A stretch of 64,000 bases of DNA from Scalindua sp964437425 (GTDB lineage: Bacteria; Planctomycetota; Brocadiia; Brocadiales; Scalinduaceae), in contig CAYTGO010000001.1 in NCBI GenBank assembly GCA_964437425.1, positions 124,001-188,000 on the forward strand. The letters are read 5' to 3'. Shown here piece by piece: positions 47,779-56,447 of the stretch. The first letter of the stretch is position 1. Each line of letters begins with the position of its first letter. Under the pieces are notes generated by a model that was not told where the DNA came from, did not search any database, and saw only the letters and a program-made list of their open reading frames with translations. The position numbers were made by a program, and so were the translations under genes.

Positions 47779-47949
47779 AACATTGATTTTGTGGAAGGTT
47801 TAAAACTTCCAATAGCTGGTTTTTGTGTGCGTACACCTTATCCTCATTCTCAGATTTGAGATGAAGCCTTAAAGGTGAATTATTTAAAGTCTCGACAATG
47901 TCATGGAATGCACAATTTGATTCGTGAACTTGCTAATCTCCTTAAATGA
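47779..47949 (+). pseudogene. C-terminal relic of a cobalamin-type radical SAM gene
   Basis: Read in frame from 47779, the sequence gives NIDFVEGLKL, then RTPYPHSQI, then a TGA (47857-47859) where the intact paralogues have Trp, then DEAL, and ends with RELANLLK and stop 47947-47949. The intact genes at 38792 and 40247 read TNIDFAASLKL and LTPYPHSMIWN at this place. No start or catalytic motif remains. It lies directly in front of the second YbhN-like gene. Confidence 0.75.
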
Positions 47950-47961
47950 CATTAATTTTCA

Positions 47962-48915
47962 GTGAATCAAAGTAAATTAAAATTCTTAATCAGAGCATCA
48001 GTTTGTATCGGTTTAATTACAATTTTATTAAGCTACATTGATCCCAGGTCAGTTATTGCTTCTCTTAGCTCCATTGACTTAAGGTATTTTGTTATAGTAG
48101 CTGCCATTTGGTTAACGAATCAATTTCTGCTAACACTGCGCTGGCAGCTATTGCTTAAACCTTTGGGATTGAACCTGAAATACTACTCTCTTTTAATGAC
48201 AACACTTTCAGGACGGTTTATAGGCCTGGTTGTGCCGGGAGGGTATGGAATTGATGTGATGAGATTCTGTGATTTGAGAAAATATTCAGGTCAAAATACT
48301 AAACCGGTAATATCCCTGCTGATGGATAGAATCCTTGGCTTTTTCGGCTGTGTTTTCATTGGAATGGTTATGATAATTCCCGCGTATAATTATGTTCAGA
48401 ACAAAACAATTGTTTATGTTATATGTGGATTCGTATCATTTTTCGCAGTAGCCTTGTTTGCCATATTTAACGAAAGTTTTCTGCGTATTGTGAACATGCT
48501 TGGCAATAATTCCAGGTTTAGAGAATTGGTTCTCAAGGTTAGCGATGCAATATTGTTATATAAAGCTCATATGAAAATTGTTATAAAAGCTTTTTGTCTG
48601 TCATTAATAATCAGGATTTTAATGATATTCAACACATATATTTTTTCGCTCTCTTTAGGTTGGGAGTTGAGCCCGATATATTTTTTCATTTTCATTCCTG
48701 TAATCCTGATATTGCTTGCGATACCAGTCTCAGTTCAGAATTTAGGGACTCGTGATCTATTATTCATCTATTTTTTTTCACAAGTAGGTATAGAGCCTCA
48801 TCACTCTTTAGCACTTACTGTAACAATCTTCTCATATGCAATATGTGTGGATTTGCTATGTGGGCTAGTTTTCTTATTTGTAAAGAGAAAATACCAGGTA
48901 GTAGTTCAGGCGTAA
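47962..48915 (+). CDS. YbhN/UPF0104 (LPG synthase membrane-domain) family protein, copy 2
   Basis: 317 residues, start GTG 47962 (MNQSKLKFLIRASVCIG). Membrane helices and motifs mirror copy 1 (LLTLRWQLLLKPLG, LVVPGGYGID, SLLMDRILGF, QNLGTRDLLFIYFF). Homology with the copy 1 region begins upstream of the gene at 47904 and runs a short way past its stop (the TAAGTCAAATTT stretch), so the duplicated unit included flanks. The role is likely lipid or lipid-linked sugar movement, by family analogy. Two diverged copies in one locus suggest either redundancy or two lipid substrates. Confidence 0.82.
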   Translation: MNQSKLKFLIRASVCIGLITILLSYIDPRSVIASLSSIDLRYFVIVAAIWLTNQFLLTLRWQLLLKPLGLNLKYYSLLMTTLSGRFIGLVVPGGYGIDVMRFCDLRKYSGQNTKPVISLLMDRILGFFGCVFIGMVMIIPAYNYVQNKTIVYVICGFVSFFAVALFAIFNESFLRIVNMLGNNSRFRELVLKVSDAILLYKAHMKIVIKAFCLSLIIRILMIFNTYIFSLSLGWELSPIYFFIFIPVILILLAIPVSVQNLGTRDLLFIYFFSQVGIEPHHSLALTVTIFSYAICVDLLCGLVFLFVKRKYQVVVQA

Positions 48916-49011
48916 GTCAAATTTATTGGAATTCATATAAATTTACCATATATCTATGATTCAATTGATATTATATTTTATGTAATTCAGTTCTCAACAC
49001 GAAAGGAAAAA

Positions 49012-49158
49012 TTGCAACCTAAACCGGTTATAAACAGGTTTAAGAAGATTTCTGCACTTGCATTAACCCTGTGTGCTGTTGCTATTATTACTTTCAGGTC
49101 TTTTCTTTTCATCAATATAGGGCTTGCCACCTCCATTCTGCTTTCAAAGGATTTTTAA
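49012..49158 (+). pseudogene. Truncated duplicate of the polysaccharide deacetylase N-terminus
   Basis: 48 codons from TTG 49012 to TAA 49158. KPVINRFKKISAL, AIITFRSFLFINIG and LATSILLS match KPVINRLKKIAAF, AIITIRSFLFINLG and FATSILIS in the intact deacetylase at 51465. Only the first membrane helix and part of the second are present; the catalytic NodB domain is missing. It is a leftover of duplication rather than a working gene, although a small membrane peptide could still be made. Confidence 0.75.
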
Positions 49159-49207
49159 ATAGGGCATTACCTCAATACTATAGTGTGAGAGAATACTAAA
49201 TTCTGTT

Positions 49208-49912
49208 ATGTACCAAGATAAAAAGAGTGAACAAAACACTTTTGATCGTTTAGCCATTGAGAATGGGTATGGCTCTGCTTCTGAACATGAGTATGAACAG
49301 ATTTATGCGAAACTTCTCGGTGGAAAAAAAGAAAAGAGCGGGAGACTTTTGGATGTTGGATCAGGTCCTGCTATCCATGGGAAGCAGCTCAAAAAACATG
49401 GCTATGAAGTTTTTTGTATAGATATCTCTTTCGAGGCCATGAAAAAAGCAAAAGTTGCAGGAGCTAATCACTGTGTTGTCGGGGATATTGAAAATATGCC
49501 TTTTAGAGAAGAGTCTTTTGATGTTTGTTTTTGCGGGTGTGTGCTTCATCACTTTACTGATTTGCAGAGTGTGTCAAAAGAGTTGAATAGGGTAACAAAA
49601 GAAAACCACCAGGTTGTGTCATTTGATCCAAACGCACATCACCCTATTGAATACTTTCATAGGTCAAAACTGGTCAAAAGAATTGTCGGTACCAGAGTGA
49701 CAGATAATGAAAGGTCACTGACTGTAGAATTTTTAAGAGGGTGTTTTACTGTGGCAGGGTTTAAAGATTTTCAATTTTCATCATCTCAGGCATATACGAG
49801 AAGGAAATCCTTTTACCATAAATGCATAAAACCACTGTTGCTCTGGATGATAAAAAAAATCTTTCCTGGAATAGGAAAAGAAAATATGCTTTTAATGAAA
49901 ACCAGGAAGTAA
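49208..49912 (+). CDS. Class I SAM-dependent methyltransferase (Methyltransf_11 type)
   Basis: 234 residues. SAM motif LLDVGSGPAIHGKQL is near residue 46, the acidic end is CIDIS, motif II-like VGDIENMPFREESFDV is near 92, and CVLHHFTD follows, all in the usual spacing for small-molecule methyltransferases. A basic C-terminal stretch may touch the membrane. The target may be a sugar, a lipid carrier or a quinone; context favours a glycan precursor. It follows the deacetylase relic by 49 bases. Confidence 0.82.
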   Translation: MYQDKKSEQNTFDRLAIENGYGSASEHEYEQIYAKLLGGKKEKSGRLLDVGSGPAIHGKQLKKHGYEVFCIDISFEAMKKAKVAGANHCVVGDIENMPFREESFDVCFCGCVLHHFTDLQSVSKELNRVTKENHQVVSFDPNAHHPIEYFHRSKLVKRIVGTRVTDNERSLTVEFLRGCFTVAGFKDFQFSSSQAYTRRKSFYHKCIKPLLLWMIKKIFPGIGKENMLLMKTRK

Positions 49913-50037
49913 TGGCATATAGTGTTTGGAACTATGTATGATAAGAGGGAATGTGTTGGGAAATAATGCGGGCAGTGTATACGCAGGTGTAAGTAAAATG
50001 CAATAATAATTAATGAGTTGCATCTATTGATTATAAA

Positions 50038-50106
50038 ATGTGCAACAAGTGTAAAAAGTGCATAATAGAGTGCCCCAATAAAGCGATAACCTATAAAAGA
50101 AAATAA
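50038..50106 (+). CDS. 22-residue peptide with a complete 4Fe-4S ferredoxin motif
   Basis: ATG 50038 to TAA 50104-50106 encodes a 22-residue peptide with CNKCKKCIIECP, i.e. CxxCxxCxxxCP, the classic 4Fe-4S ligand pattern, followed by NKAI as in ferredoxins. The stop overlaps the ATG of the radical SAM gene at 50106 (TAATG). The frame is open upstream only to a TGA at 50014-50016. It could be the last piece of a lost ferredoxin-domain protein or a real mini-peptide; no ribosome site is obvious. Confidence 0.35.
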   Translation: MCNKCKKCIIECPNKAITYKRK

Positions 50107-51221
50107 TGAAAATATTAAATTTAATGATTGCTAGAGATACACTTGTAGACTTTGTTTCAACGAGTTGGGAGTACATACATACTCACACATTGGGACAAAA
50201 CTGGAACGCTGTAAAGTATGTTTTAAATAAAAATAATCAAAAAGAATATGTTTCCTGGAGTCCAATTGGAGCAACTATCATTATAGAAAGCAGGTGTAAT
50301 AATAGGTGTCAATATTGTATTTGGCATTCAAAAGAGTCTGACAGGCCTTATTGGCCTATTCATTTGTCGTATGATGATTTTATCAAAATTGCGGATGTCT
50401 TAGCTGCTCAACATGTAGCTCATTTGCATTTTTGTGGTACTGGCGAACCTTTGTTCAATAAAAATATCTTTAAAATGATTCAATATGCACAAAAAAAAAA
50501 ATTTACAACCTCTCTGATGAGTAACAGTTCCAAGCAGATGACTCCGTTAATAGATAGGATTGCGAGTAGTGGAATTATAAGATTTTTGACAAGTATAGAT
50601 AGTAGTTTTTCGGAAGAATATGAAACTATTCGTTATGGAGCAAAGTTTGAAACGGTCATTGCCAATTTGGAAAAACTTTCAGAAGAACGAGAAAAACAGA
50701 AGGCAAAATTTAAAATTGTTGTTGATTGTATGGCAATGAAATCAAACTATAAATCTTATTGTAAGTTAGTTGAAATTCTAGCATCTGTGGGTGTAGATAT
50801 TATGAATTTAACATATTTGCAACCTTTGGTGTCTAACGAGATTTGCTCAAGTAATAACATGATAACAAGTAATGATAGTGAAATTTTTAATGAAATTGAC
50901 TGTGCAATAAAACTTGGCAAGAAAAAAGGTATTCGAGTAAATCCTCCTGAGTTGCCGAATAAATCAGGTAAACGATCAAAATGCGATATTTTGTGGTGGA
51001 AGATAATGGTAAATCTGCCAAATGACAAAATACCGGAAAAAAAGTGGATCGGAAATATGTCAAGTCACTGTATGCTGTCTCATTTAGGCGAAGCAAGCTC
51101 GTATGGCAACCTCATGTCACAAGATTTTAATGAGGTGTGGAACGGCCCGCAGATTAGGCAAATTAGAAAAAAATTATTAACACAGCCTCCAGAGATTTGT
51201 CAAAAGTGTCCTGGGCTTTAG
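50106..51221 (+). CDS. Radical SAM/SPASM-like protein
   Basis: 371 residues. The cluster motif is C64, C68 and C71 (CNNRCQYC) after ATIIIESR. CGTGEPLFNKN is the GGEP-equivalent strand. The C-terminal part has SHCMLSHLGEASSYGNLMSQDFNEVW and a final CQKC, which resembles a reduced SPASM or twitch auxiliary-cluster region. About 60 residues precede the core, more than in the other SPASM proteins here. The ATG overlaps the stop of the small ferredoxin-motif frame. Radical modification of an unknown substrate is expected. Confidence 0.83.
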   Translation: MKILNLMIARDTLVDFVSTSWEYIHTHTLGQNWNAVKYVLNKNNQKEYVSWSPIGATIIIESRCNNRCQYCIWHSKESDRPYWPIHLSYDDFIKIADVLAAQHVAHLHFCGTGEPLFNKNIFKMIQYAQKKKFTTSLMSNSSKQMTPLIDRIASSGIIRFLTSIDSSFSEEYETIRYGAKFETVIANLEKLSEEREKQKAKFKIVVDCMAMKSNYKSYCKLVEILASVGVDIMNLTYLQPLVSNEICSSNNMITSNDSEIFNEIDCAIKLGKKKGIRVNPPELPNKSGKRSKCDILWWKIMVNLPNDKIPEKKWIGNMSSHCMLSHLGEASSYGNLMSQDFNEVWNGPQIRQIRKKLLTQPPEICQKCPGL

Positions 51222-51346
51222 GCCTCCTTCACTTCTTGGGGAAAATATTCAAGTTAGATATTTATTTTGGGCAGCTGAAATAACACAAGTGATGTTGGTT
51301 TTATCCTTAGCTTAAATATAAATATTTCAGTGATTGATGTAGTTAG

Positions 51347-51490
51347 ATGAATTGTAATTATATTCTGGTGAATAGTCCCATTAATTACCCATCTTCAAAT
51401 TCTAACACTCTCTATTACCTGACCTGCTCTCCAAAAAATAATTCAGAAAAGTTCTCAGGTATCTATGCTTTATTCACCACTACAATTTAA
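51347..51490 (+). other. Small open frame overlapping the deacetylase start, possibly a radical SAM N-terminal relic
   Basis: 47 codons beginning MNCNYILVNSPINYPSS. The ILVNSP stretch recalls the first strand of cobalamin-type radical SAM proteins (ILINCP, LLVNPP), several of which lie nearby. After that the resemblance stops. It is short and out of frame with the deacetylase, so I treat it as non-coding or relic. Confidence 0.2.
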
Positions 51491-52340
51491 ACCGGTTATA
51501 AACAGGCTTAAGAAGATTGCTGCTTTTGTATTAACACTGGGATTCTTTGCTATTATTACTATTAGATCATTTCTTTTCATCAATCTGGGGTTTGCCACAT
51601 CCATTCTGATTTCAACAGTATTAACAACAATAATAGGCTTAATAGTTCTACATATGGTCTGTCCGGGATTTGATTTAACTCCGGATATATTTCTTAAACG
51701 AAAAGAAAGACTTGTGGCACTGACTTTTGATGACGGACCGACACCAGGATTTACCGACAAAATACTGTCTATACTAAAAGAGCATTCTGTGTGCGGGACT
51801 TTTTTTGTATTAGGGGAAAAAGCGAGCCGTTATCCATCCATTATAGAGGATACAATTGTCCAGGGGCATGAAGTGGGGATACACGCATATAAGCACAAGA
51901 AATTAAACTGGTCTGGATTTAAGGAATTTGATTTTCAAATTGCTAAAACAGATAAGATTGTTGAGCAGATTTGCAAGGAAACAGATGCTTCTGGTAACTA
52001 TAAAAAGGTATTCAGGCCTCCTAATGGCAGAAAGAATATTCTATTAAAATGCTATCTCAAAAAGCATGGCTATTTTTTAATACCATGGACCAGGGAAGTG
52101 TGGGATTATATCTCTCCAGGAGCTGTGTCAATTGTTGAATATGCTACTAAGAAGACAGCTTCGAATGAAATCATTCTGTTACATGATGGGCTTAATGATT
52201 CTCTTGATGTAACAGAGGCACAAAAAACAGGCTTATTGGATGCGTTGCCTCAGATTATAGAAATTTATAAAAATAAAGGTTATAAATTCGTAAAGGCGTC
52301 ATATTTTCTTAGGAAAAATAGTAAACATTTATGTTCTTGA
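51465..52340 (+). CDS. Polysaccharide deacetylase (NodB homology), membrane-anchored
   Basis: 291 residues. Two hydrophobic helices (about 18-38 and 40-66) precede a NodB domain from about 82. Motif 1 is TFDDGPTPG (D89, D90), motif 2 is HAYKH (metal His residues, unusual spelling of HSxxH), motif 3 is RPPNGRKN, and LLHDG near the end is motif 5. The family removes N- or O-acetyl groups from sugars with a divalent metal. The membrane anchor suggests action on lipid-linked or exported glycan. A truncated duplicate of its N-terminus is at 49012. A 243-base gap precedes it. Confidence 0.88.
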   Translation: MLYSPLQFKPVINRLKKIAAFVLTLGFFAIITIRSFLFINLGFATSILISTVLTTIIGLIVLHMVCPGFDLTPDIFLKRKERLVALTFDDGPTPGFTDKILSILKEHSVCGTFFVLGEKASRYPSIIEDTIVQGHEVGIHAYKHKKLNWSGFKEFDFQIAKTDKIVEQICKETDASGNYKKVFRPPNGRKNILLKCYLKKHGYFLIPWTREVWDYISPGAVSIVEYATKKTASNEIILLHDGLNDSLDVTEAQKTGLLDALPQIIEIYKNKGYKFVKASYFLRKNSKHLCS

Positions 52341-52364
52341 TTGGCATAACAGGATGACTATACT

Positions 52365-54278
52365 ATGTGTGGAATAGCAGGTTTTTCCGGGGATTTTGAT
52401 GATATAATCCTGGAAAGAATGAATGCAGTAATTGCTCACCGTGGCCCTGATGACATTGGTAAGTGTTTGCTTCGTGCGGAGCGGATAGGGTTTGCTCATC
52501 GAAGGCTTTCTATTATCGATCTGTCATCACATGGTCAACAACCGATGTGGGACCGATCTAATACGGTACTTATTGTATTTAACGGAGAAATTTATAATTA
52601 TCAAGAGTTGCGTGAAGATTTAACCAGGGACGGTTTCTCTTTTAATAGTCATTCTGATACCGAGGTTTTACTGAATCTATATTTACGGGATGGGTCATTA
52701 ATGCTTTCTGCAATTAATGGAATGTTTGCGTTTGCAATTTTTGATAAAAGAAACAAGGAAATGTTTATCGCCAGGGATGGTGTCGGGGTAAAGCCTCTCT
52801 ATTATTCAGAGGCGCCAGGAGGTTTTATATTTGCCAGTGAGATTAAGGCAATTTTGCAGGAATTATCGGTTAGTCGTGTCATTAACCCAAAAGCGGTAGT
52901 CAATCATTTGGCGTACTTATGGTCTCCATCTCCAGATACTATTCTGGAGGATGTAAAAAAACTTGAACCCGGCCATGCTCTGATTGTGAAGAATGGCCAT
53001 ATAGAAAAAAAGTGGAAATTTTATGACTTACCATATGATCAACCTATACATTCATGTTCAATTGAACAAGCTGAAGAGAAAACACGATATTACTTAAAAC
53101 AGGCTGTTCGTCGTCAACTTGTTTCTGATGTGCCGGTTGGAGCATTTTTGTCCGGGGGGTTAGATTCAAGCGCTGTGGTTGCATTAGCAAAGTCGGCACG
53201 ACAAGATACCCAGATACAGTGTTTTACCATTGAGCTTCATGGAAGCGGCATGGATGAGGAAGGAGTTGTGAACGATCTTCCATATGCAAAACGTGTTGCT
53301 GAATATTTAAATGTTGATCTGCACGTAGTTAATGTAGGTCCTGAGATGATACTTGATCTTGAAAAAATGATTTATCATTTGGATGAACCTCAGGCTGACC
53401 CGGCGCCTCTCAATGTCATGTATATCAGTCAGCTTGCAAGGGAACATGGAATTAAGGTCCTTCTCTCCGGTGTCGGTGGTGATGACATTTTCACAGGTTA
53501 TCGTCGTCATTATGCACTGATGCAGGAAAAACATTGGGCATGGCTACCTGGATATGCGAGAAAAGGATTAACGGCAATAACTAAAAGCATCCCACAAAAT
53601 CAACCTTTTATGCGGCGAGCAGCAAAGGCCTTTCGTTATGCCAATCTAGATGGTGACGAAAGGATTGCCAGTTATTTTCAGTGGTTGAATTTTGCCAACG
53701 TTTTAGACTTGTTGAATGAGGATGTGAGGAATGAGCTTGGTGGATATTATCCCAATGAGATTCTGTTACAGAGTTTACAGAACTTGCCTGATAGTACTCA
53801 TACATTAAATAAAATGCTTTATCTGGAAGGAAAACATTTTTTGGCTGATCATAATCTCAATTATACAGATAAGATGGGAATGACAGAAGGGGTGGAAATT
53901 CGGGTGCCTTTACTTGATCCCGAACTGATTGCATTTGCAACCACTCTACCAGTGCACTACAAGCAGCGAGGCAGAACCGGTAAGTGGATATTTAAGAAGG
54001 CGATGGAAGGTATTTTACCTAAAGAAGTTATTTATCGTCCAAAGACTGGTTTTGGGGCTCCATTACGTTCCTGGTTACGGAATGAATTAAAAGAAATGGT
54101 GGATGATGTACTTTCTCAAGAGAGTATTCGTAACAGGGGGCTTTTCGATTATGCGGGGATTAATCGCCTTCGGAGGCAGGATGAAGATGGTAAACTGGAT
54201 GCTATTTATCCTATATTCTCAATAATGTGTATAGAACTCTGGTGCAGGATTTTTATAGATCAGCCATTGCAAAATTAA
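52365..54278 (+). CDS. asnB: Asparagine synthase (glutamine-hydrolysing) family amidotransferase
   Basis: 637 residues. MCGIAGFSGDF supplies the Cys2 glutaminase nucleophile, with HRGPDDIG and NGEIYNY following; the synthetase domain has SGGLDSS starting at residue 263 and SGVGGDDIFTGY. It differs clearly from the copy at 36814. It starts a more GC-rich module with the bi-domain oxidoreductase (27 bases downstream), heparinase-like protein and GT4, a set that recurs together in O-antigen loci of other bacteria as I recall it. Amidation of a uronic acid in the repeat unit is the likely role. Confidence 0.9.
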   Translation: MCGIAGFSGDFDDIILERMNAVIAHRGPDDIGKCLLRAERIGFAHRRLSIIDLSSHGQQPMWDRSNTVLIVFNGEIYNYQELREDLTRDGFSFNSHSDTEVLLNLYLRDGSLMLSAINGMFAFAIFDKRNKEMFIARDGVGVKPLYYSEAPGGFIFASEIKAILQELSVSRVINPKAVVNHLAYLWSPSPDTILEDVKKLEPGHALIVKNGHIEKKWKFYDLPYDQPIHSCSIEQAEEKTRYYLKQAVRRQLVSDVPVGAFLSGGLDSSAVVALAKSARQDTQIQCFTIELHGSGMDEEGVVNDLPYAKRVAEYLNVDLHVVNVGPEMILDLEKMIYHLDEPQADPAPLNVMYISQLAREHGIKVLLSGVGGDDIFTGYRRHYALMQEKHWAWLPGYARKGLTAITKSIPQNQPFMRRAAKAFRYANLDGDERIASYFQWLNFANVLDLLNEDVRNELGGYYPNEILLQSLQNLPDSTHTLNKMLYLEGKHFLADHNLNYTDKMGMTEGVEIRVPLLDPELIAFATTLPVHYKQRGRTGKWIFKKAMEGILPKEVIYRPKTGFGAPLRSWLRNELKEMVDDVLSQESIRNRGLFDYAGINRLRRQDEDGKLDAIYPIFSIMCIELWCRIFIDQPLQN

Positions 54279-54305
54279 AAAAGTGAACAGGACATATCAA
54301 AAAAT

Positions 54306-56447
54306 ATGAAACAAATACTCCAAAACATGTCAACAGGGGAAACATGCTTAGTCGAAGTACCTGTTCCTAAATGCACTAAAACTGGTGTATTGGTTCAGGC
54401 AACTAATAGTCTGATTTCACCTGGCACAGAAAGTATGCTTGTTGAGTTTGGTAAGGCCAGTATGCTTCAAAAGGCACGCAAGCAGCCGGAAAAGGTGAAG
54501 ATGGTGCTGGAGAAAATTGGTACTGACGGGCTGGCATCAACAATTGATGCCGTAAAAAGCAAACTGGATCAGCCCTTGCCAATGGGATATTGCCATGTTG
54601 GGAGGGTTATTGAGATTGGGCAGGATGTCTCCGGATTTCAAACGGGAGACCGCGTTGTATCTAATGGTCCGCATGCCTCGATGGTTTCTGTCTCACGTAA
54701 CCTGGCGGCACATATTCCGGATAATGTGAGTGATGAAGTGGCCGTCTTTACTGTGCCTGCCTCAATTGGCTTGCAGGGTATTCGATTGACTAAACCGATG
54801 TTGGATGAACGCTTTGTTGTGACAGGCCTTGGTTTAATCGGATTATTGACTGTTCAGTTACTACGTGCTCATGGCTGCCGGGTTCTGGGCATAGATTTTG
54901 ATGAGGCTAAGCTTGAATTAGCACGGCAGTTTGGCGCAGAAACTGTTTCTCTTTCCAAGGGAGAGGATCCTGTCAATGCCGGCATGGCCTTTTCCCATGG
55001 ACACGGAGTGGATGGTGTCATTATTACTGCGTCTACAAAATCTTCTGATCCGGTCAGCCAGGCCGCCCGTATGAGTAGAAAGCGCGGACGTATTGTGTTG
55101 GTGGGGGTAACTGGCCTGGAGTTGAACCGTGCAGATTTTTACGAAAAAGAGTTGAGTTTTCAGGTCTCTTGCTCTTATGGACCCGGGAGGTATGACAGTA
55201 ACTACGAAGAGAAAGGACAAGACTACCCATTTGGCCTTGTTCGCTGGACTGAACAGCGTAATTTTGAAGCCATTCTCAATATGATGGCGGACGGTCGCCT
55301 GGATGTTAAACCACTGATCTCTCACCGTTTTAATTTCGATGATGCCGTTCAGGCTTATGAGATTTTGAGCAATAACAAGCAGGCTCTAGGAATTATTCTT
55401 CAGTATCCTGAGGTATCGCAGGACACACTCAAGGTTAAGCAGGTGACGTTGAAGGAAGCTGTGACTTTCAGAGCTGATAAACCTGTGTGTGGGTTTATTG
55501 GTGCAGGTAACTATGCTTCTCGTATTCTTATTCCTGCCTTTGCAAAGGCAGGTGCACAGTTACATACAATAGTTTCCAGCGGTGGGGTGAGTGCTACTCA
55601 TCACGGAAAGAAGAATGGTTTCCATAAAGCATCTACTGATACTGCTGAAATTCTGGACAGTGATGAAATCAATACAGTTGTCGTCGTTACCCGCCATAAT
55701 ACCCATGCCGGCTATGTCATTGACGCGTTGACACGTGGAAAGAATGTTTTTGTAGAAAAACCCCTGGCGTTACACGAAGAAGACCTGAATGCTATTGAGA
55801 AGACCTACCGTGAATATGCAGAGCCTGTGGGAGCAAGGCTCATGTTGGGATTTAATCGACGTTTTGCGCCCCAGATAATCAAAATGAAGGCTTTGCTTAA
55901 ATCGGTGGTTCAGCCTAAAACGTTCATAATGACCATGAATGTCGGTGCTATTCCCGCAGATTCATGGGTACAGGATACGGAAGTTGGTGGTGGACGTATT
56001 ATTGGTGAGGCTTGTCACTATGTAGATTTGATGCGGTATTTGACGGGGGCAGAAATTGTTTCCATACAGGCAAGGCGTATGGGAAACAACTCCGGCATGT
56101 CGGTTACCGAGGATAAGGTTTCTATTATTCTCGGTTTCGAGGATGGCTCTTTTGGCACGATTCACTATCTGGCCAATGGAGGGAAGGCTTTTCCCAAGGA
56201 GCGCATTGAGGTATTCACCGGAGATGCAGTTTTGCAACTGGATAACTTTCGGAGATTGAAAGGATTTGGATGGAAGGATTTTAAAAAGATGAACCTGCTG
56301 CGCCAGGATAAGGGGCAGAATGCCTGCGCTGCCATATTCCTTGAAAGCATTCAGAAAGGAGGCCCAGCACCTATACCGTTTAATGAGGTGTTGGAAGTCT
56401 CTCGTGTCAGTATTGAAATTGTACGGCAATTACGTGTTCAGACATGA
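54306..56447 (+). CDS. Bi-domain oxidoreductase: zinc-type dehydrogenase fused to GFO/IDH/MocA
   Basis: 713 residues. Residues 1 to about 375 form a medium-chain dehydrogenase-like domain: PMGYCHVGRVIEIGQDVSG, then the cofactor fold VVTGLGLIGLLTVQLL. The usual structural zinc cysteines are not evident. Residues from about 395 form a GFO/IDH/MocA domain: VCGFIGAGNYASRI, VVVVTRHNTHAGYV and the catalytic-Lys motif VFVEKPLALHEED. It probably oxidises or epimerises a nucleotide sugar using two NAD(P) sites. It overlaps the heparinase-like gene by 4 bases (ATGA), showing a joint function. The substrate is not known to me. Confidence 0.9.
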   Translation: MKQILQNMSTGETCLVEVPVPKCTKTGVLVQATNSLISPGTESMLVEFGKASMLQKARKQPEKVKMVLEKIGTDGLASTIDAVKSKLDQPLPMGYCHVGRVIEIGQDVSGFQTGDRVVSNGPHASMVSVSRNLAAHIPDNVSDEVAVFTVPASIGLQGIRLTKPMLDERFVVTGLGLIGLLTVQLLRAHGCRVLGIDFDEAKLELARQFGAETVSLSKGEDPVNAGMAFSHGHGVDGVIITASTKSSDPVSQAARMSRKRGRIVLVGVTGLELNRADFYEKELSFQVSCSYGPGRYDSNYEEKGQDYPFGLVRWTEQRNFEAILNMMADGRLDVKPLISHRFNFDDAVQAYEILSNNKQALGIILQYPEVSQDTLKVKQVTLKEAVTFRADKPVCGFIGAGNYASRILIPAFAKAGAQLHTIVSSGGVSATHHGKKNGFHKASTDTAEILDSDEINTVVVVTRHNTHAGYVIDALTRGKNVFVEKPLALHEEDLNAIEKTYREYAEPVGARLMLGFNRRFAPQIIKMKALLKSVVQPKTFIMTMNVGAIPADSWVQDTEVGGGRIIGEACHYVDLMRYLTGAEIVSIQARRMGNNSGMSVTEDKVSIILGFEDGSFGTIHYLANGGKAFPKERIEVFTGDAVLQLDNFRRLKGFGWKDFKKMNLLRQDKGQNACAAIFLESIQKGGPAPIPFNEVLEVSRVSIEIVRQLRVQT

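Noticed and set aside
47857..47859. TGA read as Trp or selenocysteine
   Set aside because: The surrounding frame is a fragment without start or catalytic core, and intact genes in the window end at TGA.
54918..55325. A 135-codon open frame on the minus strand
   Set aside because: Antisense to conserved dehydrogenase domain sequence; no family pattern.
55962..56429. A 155-codon open frame on the minus strand
   Set aside because: It lies wholly inside the GFO/IDH/MocA half of the oxidoreductase gene, has no recognisable motif and follows the more GC-rich composition there.
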